A DNA stretch of 9,814 nt, taken from positions 1 through 9,814 of the forward strand of contig CAZOGW010000111.1 in assembly GCA_964579415.1 (NCBI GenBank), read 5' to 3'. Shown one piece after another: positions 5,074 to 9,814 of the stretch. Source of the DNA: CAZOGW01 sp964579415. Its GTDB lineage: Bacteria; Actinomycetota; Acidimicrobiia; Spongiisociales; UBA5794. Both the position numbers and the translations under genes were made by a program. Each line of letters opens with the position of its first letter. Position 1 is the first letter of the stretch. The notes beneath the pieces are model-generated. The model made no database searches. It had not been told where the DNA came from and saw only the letters and a program-made list of their open reading frames with translations.

Positions 5074-8000
5074 TTACGGGATGTTCCACTGCTGTTCGCA
5101 GGCGGCTGTGGCGGTGTCGGTGTCGGTGTCGTAGCCACCGTCGCAGAGGTCGTCAGGGCCTGGGCCGCCGTCATGCGAATCGGCTCCGCTGCCGCCATAA
5201 AGGCCGTCGTTACCGCCTCCACCCTTCAGCGTGTCGTTCCCTTCGTCGCCTTGCAGCGAGTCATCGCCGGCGCCGCCGTTGAGGGTGTCGTTGCCGCTCC
5301 CTCCGTAGGCGGTGTCACCACCCAGCGTGGCGCTGTACCCGGCGTTGAGGATGTCGTTGCCGTCCTCGCCGTAGAGCCAGCTACCACCTGCTCCGTTCAG
5401 GACGTCGTTGCCGGCCCCGCCGTACAGGGTGTCGCCGCCCGACGTGTTCCCGGGACCGGCGTTGAGGATGTCGTTGCCGGTCCCGCCGATCAGCGAGCCG
5501 CCTCCGGATCCGTTGCTCAGGGTGTCGTTGCCGGCCCCGCCGTCCAGGTTGTCGTAGTCGCCGGTGCCGCCGTCGAGGGTGTCGTGGCCGGCCTCGCCTT
5601 GCAGCGAGTCGTTGCCGGTGCCGCCGTTGAGGGTGTCGTCGCCGGCGCCGCCATAGAGCCAGTCGTCACCGGTGTCGCCGTAGAGCTTGTCGTCGCCGGC
5701 GTCCCCGTAGAGAGAATCCGACTGGCCGCTGCCGCGCAGCGTGTCGTCGCCGGTGCCGCCGCGCAGCGTGTCTGAGCCTTCACCACCGAGCAACGTGTCG
5801 TTGCCAGGCCCGCCGTAGAGGGTGTCTCCGTTCCAGCCGTCGCCGGGTCCGGCGGTGAGCTTGTCGTTGCCGGCCTCACCGTGGAGCTCGCCGCCTCCGG
5901 CCCCGTTGGTCAAGGTGTCGTTGCCCGGACCGCCGTAGATCATGTCGTAGTCCGAGCCACCGTTGGCCTTGTCGTTGCCGGCTTCGCCGCGCAGCTCGTC
6001 GTAACCGGCGCCACCGTTGAGGGTGTCGTTGCCGGCGCCACCCCACAGCTTGTCGTTGCCGGTGTCTCCGTTGACGGTGTCGTTGCCGGCATCGCCGCGC
6101 AACTGGTCATCACCGCTGCCACCCCACAGCTTGTCGTCGCCGTCGCCACCCCGCACGTTGTCGATACCGGAGTCGCCGCGGAGCTCGTCGTTCCCGGTGC
6201 CGCCGTTGAGGGTGTCATTGCCGGTTCCCCCCCACAGCTTGTCGGCCTGGTTGCCGCCGTTGAGGGTGTCGTTGCCGGCATCGCCGCGCAATTCGTCCTT
6301 GCCGCTGCCGCCGGCGAGCTTGTCGCTACCGCTTCCGCCCCCCAGCTTGTCGTTCCCGGAACCGCCGTTGACGGTGTCGTTGCCGGCCTCGCCGTTGACG
6401 GTGTCGTTGCCGTCGTCGCCGTTGAGGGTGTCGTGGCCCTTCCCGCCCCACAGCTTGTCGTTGCCGATCCCCCCGTAGAGCTTGTCGTTGCCGTCGTCGC
6501 CGCGCAGCTCGTCGCCGCCGCCCTCGCCCTCCAGAGTGTCGTTGCCGCTCTGGCCCCACAGCTTGTCGGTCCCGGCCCCGCCGAGGATTCGGTCGTCGCC
6601 GCCGCCACCGTAGAGCTTGTCGTTGCCGGCACCGCCGCAGATGATGTCGTTGCCTCCGTTGCCGTAGACGGTGTCGTTGCCCGCCCCGGCGACGATGACA
6701 TCGTCCCCGGACGTGCCCCGGATCACCTCGCTCTTCGAGGTGCCCTTGATCGTCGCCATCGAGGAGTGGCACCAGTTCGCCATTCCCTCGCCGGACACCT
6801 CGACGGAATACTGGCCGATGCTGGCCCAGGTGGTGTACCCGGTGGAGGCTGTCTTGAGCTTGTCGCCGGAGACCTGGATGTAGAGGATGTCGCCCTTCTT
6901 GACGGTACGGGTCACCTTGGCGTCCATCCCGGTCGCCTTGGTGCTGCTCTTCTTCTTCGCCGCCGGGGCGACCGTCGTGAGTAGCTTGCCCGACTTCGAG
7001 TAGACCCTGAGCTTGATGTCGAGGTTGGGGGCCACCGGGGCCGGGGCGGCGGTGAAGGTGACCTTGCCGGCTCTGGGTGCGACGAACTTGAACGTGTCCA
7101 GGTCGCTGGAGGCGGTGATGATCCCCTGATCACGGGCATGGAGGCGGGTCGCCTTGCCGGTCGAGTTGGCATGGTCGTCCTTGCGTGGCGTCACCTTGTG
7201 GGACGCCATCAGCGCGAAGTCGTTCTCCTTGTTGGTGGCGTTCTTGTACTGACCCTTGCTCCACTGCGTGATCGGCTGGGAGTAGCCGACACCCATGATG
7301 GGAGCCCACGGGCCGTGTCCGAAGTAGTAATCGCCGTCGCCGGGCCACTGCCCGTCGTGGTCCAGCCCGAGGGTGTGGCCCACCTCGTGCGAAGCGCACT
7401 CGGCGATCGCCTTGGCGCTGAACGACAGGTTGTTGGCGAAACACCACGCCGGCTGGAGGGCATTGTCGAGCTTCCCGAAGGCGTGGAAGAAGGCGATCCC
7501 CCCGGCGTACTCGAAGCTGGAGTCGGTGATGACAAGCCGCACGCCGGTGCCGCCGCTCTTGGGTGTCTGGGTGGTCACATCGACGTCGAACGGGGAGAAG
7601 TCCTCGGCGACCTGCTGCCAGATGGCCTGGATGTCCGTCCTTTCGGCAGCGGAGAACTTAGCCCGGTTGTTGTTGGTGTCGTATGCCCCGGCGGTGAAGG
7701 GGTTGGGGATGTTGAAGTACTGATGCCACGCGGTGTTGCGGGCGGTGTGACCGTTGAAGTCGAGGTAGATGAACCGCTTCGAGTCGGGCTTGCTGTGCAG
7801 CGAGAACGTCTTCGACAACGGGTAGGGGGCTGCCGTCTGCGGGGCGGCGGCGGCCAGGGCGGCCAGTTCTGCCTGATCGGGCGCCGGCTCGACGAAGAAG
7901 ATCCGCCCGTTCCGGTCGACGTGGACCGTGGGATCGGCCAGCATCTCGGTGAGCTGTGACCGGCTGATCCCGTTGCGGGTCGCCACTTCGCCGAGCAGCG

Positions 8001-8259
8001 CTGCGCTCAGCGCCGGCGCGCCGTTGGCGGAGGCGAAGCCCTCCGACAGGAGAGGCGGTTCGGTGGGGTCGAAGTCGGGCACGGGCTGAGCGGCAACAGG
8101 TGCCGGTTCCGGTTTCCAGTCCCCACCCGGGAGCTGGATGTCGTAGCCAGGCGCCTCCTCGACTTCTTGTGCCACACCCGGCGCCATGGGGAATATCACC
8201 GAGGCGACCACCGTGAGAACGGTGAGAACGGACCTGAACCCCGTACCTGGACGGCCCAC
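5074..8259 (-). CDS. Secreted RTX-repeat metzincin-type zinc metalloprotease
   Basis: Predicted exported zinc endopeptidase, 1061 residues. Residues 1-31 form a Sec signal peptide (hydrophobic 11-24, likely cleavage after GVA). A Pro/Ala-rich, propeptide-like region runs to about 150. The catalytic domain (~155-360) carries HEVGHTLGLDH at 291-301, the metzincin HExxHxxGxxH motif: three zinc-binding histidines and the catalytic glutamate. A Met-turn candidate (PIMGVGY, Met322) follows. Residues ~385-490 resemble a bacterial pre-peptidase C-terminal (PPC) beta-sandwich. From ~514 to 1042 run about 59 GGxGxDxLx-type RTX nonapeptides, which should fold as calcium-binding beta-rolls; the tail holds Cys1039 and Cys1054. 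The start is GTG at 8259, preceded on the minus strand by AGGGGGAGG; no in-frame ATG would keep the signal peptide. In Gram-negative bacteria RTX proteases leave by type I secretion; this one has a Sec signal, as fits an actinobacterium. The reading frame is intact and no catalytic residue is missing. Substrate unknown. A calcium-triggered folding role for the repeats is family knowledge. Confidence 0.92.
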   Translation of the reverse strand: MGRPGTGFRSVLTVLTVVASVIFPMAPGVAQEVEEAPGYDIQLPGGDWKPEPAPVAAQPVPDFDPTEPPLLSEGFASANGAPALSAALLGEVATRNGISRSQLTEMLADPTVHVDRNGRIFFVEPAPDQAELAALAAAAPQTAAPYPLSKTFSLHSKPDSKRFIYLDFNGHTARNTAWHQYFNIPNPFTAGAYDTNNNRAKFSAAERTDIQAIWQQVAEDFSPFDVDVTTQTPKSGGTGVRLVITDSSFEYAGGIAFFHAFGKLDNALQPAWCFANNLSFSAKAIAECASHEVGHTLGLDHDGQWPGDGDYYFGHGPWAPIMGVGYSQPITQWSKGQYKNATNKENDFALMASHKVTPRKDDHANSTGKATRLHARDQGIITASSDLDTFKFVAPRAGKVTFTAAPAPVAPNLDIKLRVYSKSGKLLTTVAPAAKKKSSTKATGMDAKVTRTVKKGDILYIQVSGDKLKTASTGYTTWASIGQYSVEVSGEGMANWCHSSMATIKGTSKSEVIRGTSGDDVIVAGAGNDTVYGNGGNDIICGGAGNDKLYGGGGDDRILGGAGTDKLWGQSGNDTLEGEGGGDELRGDDGNDKLYGGIGNDKLWGGKGHDTLNGDDGNDTVNGEAGNDTVNGGSGNDKLGGGSGSDKLAGGSGKDELRGDAGNDTLNGGNQADKLWGGTGNDTLNGGTGNDELRGDSGIDNVRGGDGDDKLWGGSGDDQLRGDAGNDTVNGDTGNDKLWGGAGNDTLNGGAGYDELRGEAGNDKANGGSDYDMIYGGPGNDTLTNGAGGGELHGEAGNDKLTAGPGDGWNGDTLYGGPGNDTLLGGEGSDTLRGGTGDDTLRGSGQSDSLYGDAGDDKLYGDTGDDWLYGGAGDDTLNGGTGNDSLQGEAGHDTLDGGTGDYDNLDGGAGNDTLSNGSGGGSLIGGTGNDILNAGPGNTSGGDTLYGGAGNDVLNGAGGSWLYGEDGNDILNAGYSATLGGDTAYGGSGNDTLNGGAGDDSLQGDEGNDTLKGGGGNDGLYGGSGADSHDGGPGPDDLCDGGYDTDTDTATAACEQQWNIP
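5134..6720 (-). repeat. RTX nonapeptide repeat-coding array (~59 units)
   Basis: This DNA encodes back-to-back 27-bp units of the form GGxGNDxLx, rich in GND, GDD and GSD turns. Recurring unit types are TLNGG, ELRGD, KLWGG and TLYGG, shuffled in blocks of three to four. Three longer units (5281-5934) break the nonapeptide rhythm. The near-identical 27-bp units are good substrates for slippage and unequal recombination, so copy number may vary between strains or be misassembled. Confidence 0.93.
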
Positions 8260-8549
8260 GGCCTCCCCCTTCGTTGTCCCGGTGCCTGGTCCACATACCG
8301 GGTAGTCGCCGGATTCTATTACCGAGGCCGCGGCTGCGCATGGGGCGCTTGGCTCATAGTTCCAGGGATTTCAGCAGATACCTCTAGCGAAATAGGGACA
8401 ACGTAACTATCCTGGGTAGGCGCACCGCTGACAGGCCCGAACCCGTCGCCCACCCATGGCGTGTGACCGCCGGGAACATCTCGCAGTCGGCGTGGCGTTG
8501 TACCGACGGCGAACAGGACCGGACGAGAGCAGGTGACGACACCGTGGTA
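8260..8549. promoter_or_regulatory. Divergent intergenic region, protease versus whiB-like gene
   Basis: No convincing gene lies here. The region separates the minus-strand protease (start 8259) from the plus-strand WhiB-like gene. A stretch at about 8350-8420 is richer in A+T than its GC-rich surroundings and is the likeliest place for the two promoters. Candidate -10 boxes are TAACTA (8404-8409, plus strand) and TAGAAT read on the minus strand within 8310-8325. Neither has a clear TTGACA-like -35 at proper spacing, so the exact boxes are uncertain. ATTTC and GAAAT form a short 5-bp dyad near 8368-8393. The plus-strand frame stays open back to a GTG at 8463, but its translation upstream of 8550 does not look like WhiB. 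Confidence 0.5.
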
Positions 8550-8825
8550 ATGGCACTCAGCGACCTGATGTGGGAGCCGGACGAGAACTGGCGCGAGGAC
8601 GCCGCCTGCACCGGCTCGGACATCGACGTCTTCTTCCCGGTGGGGGATGACGATGAGGCCACCGCCATCGCCAAGGCGATCTGTGAGGCTTGCCCGGTGC
8701 GCGAGCAGTGCCTGGGCTACGCCCTGTCCACCAACCAGACCGAAGGCATCTGGGGTGGCCTCACCGGCCCGGAGCGCCGCCGACTCCGCCGCCGCATCCG
8801 CGAGCGTCAGCGCCGGGCGAGCTGA
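8550..8825 (+). CDS. WhiB-family [4Fe-4S] transcriptional regulator
   Basis: Small cytoplasmic iron-sulfur protein of 91 residues. WhiB-like (Wbl) proteins bind a [4Fe-4S] cluster and act as redox- or NO-sensitive transcription factors, often by contacting the primary sigma factor. Four cluster cysteines are present at 20, 45, 48 and 54 (C-x24-C-x2-C-x5-C). The family turn GIWGGLT follows at 66-72, then a strongly basic tail (RRRLRRRIRERQRR) that would bind DNA. Length is normal. I chose ATG 8550 because MALSDLMWEPDENWRE looks like a typical Wbl N-terminus. A GTG at 8544 is closer to the AGGTG at 8531-8535 and would add two residues. A longer GTG start at 8463 would add 29 residues with no family likeness. 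The subclass (WhiB1-, WhiB2- or other-like) cannot be fixed by eye, so no symbol is given. The next gene starts 22 bases on, in the same direction. Confidence 0.95.
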   Translation: MALSDLMWEPDENWREDAACTGSDIDVFFPVGDDDEATAIAKAICEACPVREQCLGYALSTNQTEGIWGGLTGPERRRLRRRIRERQRRAS

Positions 8826-8830
8826 CGCCT

Positions 8831-8847
8831 GATAGCGTGGACGACCG
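8831..8847 (+). promoter_or_regulatory. Possible -10 box for leaderless hydrolase transcript
   Basis: The 22-base spacer between the two plus-strand genes has no good Shine-Dalgarno sequence but contains TAGCGT (8833-8838), a TAnnnT -10-like box ending nine bases before the ATG at 8848. Leaderless starts with such a box just upstream are common in actinobacteria. Nine bases is slightly long, and the gene could equally be read through from the whiB-like gene. Weak evidence. Confidence 0.25.
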
Positions 8848-9810
8848 ATGGCTCTGTCGGTCGGCACTTTCAACCTGAACAACCTGTTCTCGCGCTGGAA
8901 CTTCGCTGCCGCCGTGGCCGACGGGACCCCCGGTGCGGTCACGGTGCGGTACGAGTTCACCGATCCCGCCGACTACCGGATGCGCACCTTCGCCGGGGCG
9001 CTGGTCAAACCCAAGGACCACGAGATGGTGAGGCGGATCTCCGACCGGATGGTGCGTATCAGTGTCGACGTGCTGGCGGTTCAGGAGGTGGAGGACATCG
9101 CCGTGCTGCGTGAGCTGAACCGGGACCACCTCGGCGGCATGTACCGGCACGCGGTGCTCGTCGAGGGCAACGATGCCCGCTTCATCGACGTCGGTGTGCT
9201 GTCGAAGTACCCGCTGGGGGCGGTCACCAGCCACCAGACCGCGGTCCATCCTGACGGCCCGGAGAGCCGGGTCTTCTCCCGTGACCTGCTCGAGGTCGAC
9301 GTGCTCTCGCCTGATCGTTCCCGGAGGCTCTTCACCCTGTACACCACACACCTGAAGAGCCGCTTCGTCCATCACAGCCTCGACCCGGTGGCGGAGACCG
9401 AGCGTGCCGACACCCTGCGTCACCGGCAGGCGGAGACGATCGCCCGCATCGTCGCCGAGCGACAGCGGCCCGACGGCCGCTACGTGATCCTGGGGGACAT
9501 GAACGACGCCCCGGGAGCGCCGACCCTGGCGCCTCTCGGCATCATCGAGGGGAGGGCCACGGTGGACGGGTTGGCTCAGCCCGAAGAGACGCGACCGGCG
9601 CCTCCCGATGCCCTGAGCCCGCCGGTTTCGCCCCGGTGGACCCACCGCTTCAAGCCCAGCGGTGAGCCGGCTCTCTACGAGCTGCTCGATCACATCTACC
9701 TCTCCCAGGCTCTCGCCGCCCGCCAGACCGGCGCCTGGATCGACCGTCGCACCCGCCTCGGCGGCGACGGCTCCGATCATGATCCGGCATGGGTTGTGTT
9801 GGACCTCTGA
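8848..9810 (+). CDS. Endonuclease/exonuclease/phosphatase-family hydrolase
   Basis: Complete 320-residue protein of the metal-dependent EEP superfamily (DNase I, exonuclease III, sphingomyelinase and inositol phosphatase fold), which cleaves phosphodiester or phosphomonoester bonds. All core motifs are visible in order: an N-terminal FNLNNLF (Asn9-Asn12), the metal-binding glutamate in AVQEVED (Glu80), YTTHLKSR with His168, GDMND with Asp217 and Asn219, LLDHIYL near 280, and the terminal SDHDP with Asp310 and His311. There is no signal peptide or membrane segment, so it should act in the cytoplasm. The substrate (DNA, RNA, lipid headgroup or small phosphoester) cannot be read from the motifs. 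The ATG at 8848 lies immediately before the first motif and no earlier start is plausible. It follows the whiB-like gene by 22 bases on the same strand, so co-transcription is likely but a functional link is unproven. The stop is four bases from the window edge. Confidence 0.92.
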   Translation: MALSVGTFNLNNLFSRWNFAAAVADGTPGAVTVRYEFTDPADYRMRTFAGALVKPKDHEMVRRISDRMVRISVDVLAVQEVEDIAVLRELNRDHLGGMYRHAVLVEGNDARFIDVGVLSKYPLGAVTSHQTAVHPDGPESRVFSRDLLEVDVLSPDRSRRLFTLYTTHLKSRFVHHSLDPVAETERADTLRHRQAETIARIVAERQRPDGRYVILGDMNDAPGAPTLAPLGIIEGRATVDGLAQPEETRPAPPDALSPPVSPRWTHRFKPSGEPALYELLDHIYLSQALAARQTGAWIDRRTRLGGDGSDHDPAWVVLDL

Positions 9811-9814
9811 ACGT

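Noticed and set aside
5881..6984. Long plus-strand open frame (367 codons) opposite the RTX region, and a similar one at 4870-5775
   Set aside because: The translations are Val/Ala-rich repeats that mirror the RTX repeats on the other strand. They lack a ribosome-binding site and domain likeness, and one runs through the N gap. They arise from GC-rich periodic codons.
8463..8549. GTG at 8463 as the true start of the WhiB-like protein
   Set aside because: The extra 29 residues have no Wbl likeness, and ATG 8550 gives a typical N-terminus and length.
8761..9780. Minus-strand open frame of 339 codons opposite the hydrolase
   Set aside because: The plus strand encodes all EEP motifs in the right order. 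The minus frame shows no family likeness.

Overview
The window comes from a GC-rich actinobacterium. The clearest marker is a WhiB-family [4Fe-4S] protein (8550-8825), a family confined to Actinobacteria and their phages. The large secreted mosaic proteins would suit an Acidimicrobiia-like lineage, but that is only an impression. A run of exactly 100 N (4910-5009) shows that this is a scaffold from a draft or metagenome assembly, so the join between left and right halves was inferred by the assembler.

Layout. 1-98: a cluster of hairpins, at least one probably the terminator of the gene to its right, with an almost identical loop carried on three different stems. 108-4679 (minus): a 1523-residue exported mosaic protein with a signal peptide, an unrecognised N-terminal region, PKD/Ig-like domains, a MopE-type metal-binding motif, a seven-blade RCC1 propeller, three Calx-beta domains and a C-terminal PxKF-type domain. 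4680-5073: a non-coding region with overlapping inverted repeats around the translation start, three copies of a TCCTAG motif, and degenerate ~61-bp repeats cut by the N gap. 5074-8259 (minus): a 1061-residue secreted metzincin-type zinc metalloprotease with a PPC domain and about 59 RTX nonapeptides. 8260-8549: the divergent regulatory region. 8550-8825 (plus): the WhiB-like regulator. 8848-9810 (plus): a complete endonuclease/exonuclease/phosphatase-family hydrolase 22 bases downstream.

Functionally there are two blocks. The minus-strand pair encodes very large, probably calcium-dependent exported proteins, one a protease and one apparently adhesive or scaffold-like. The plus-strand pair is cytoplasmic: a redox-type regulator and a phosphoesterase. 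The block boundary at 8260-8549 is a divergent promoter region, so the WhiB protein could influence both sides, but nothing in the sequence proves it.

I see no tRNA, rRNA, CRISPR array, insertion sequence or phage gene. The most unusual non-coding signals are the shared-loop hairpin cluster at 1-98, the mutually exclusive stems in the leader of the mosaic gene (4690-4777), and the 61-bp repeats beside the gap.
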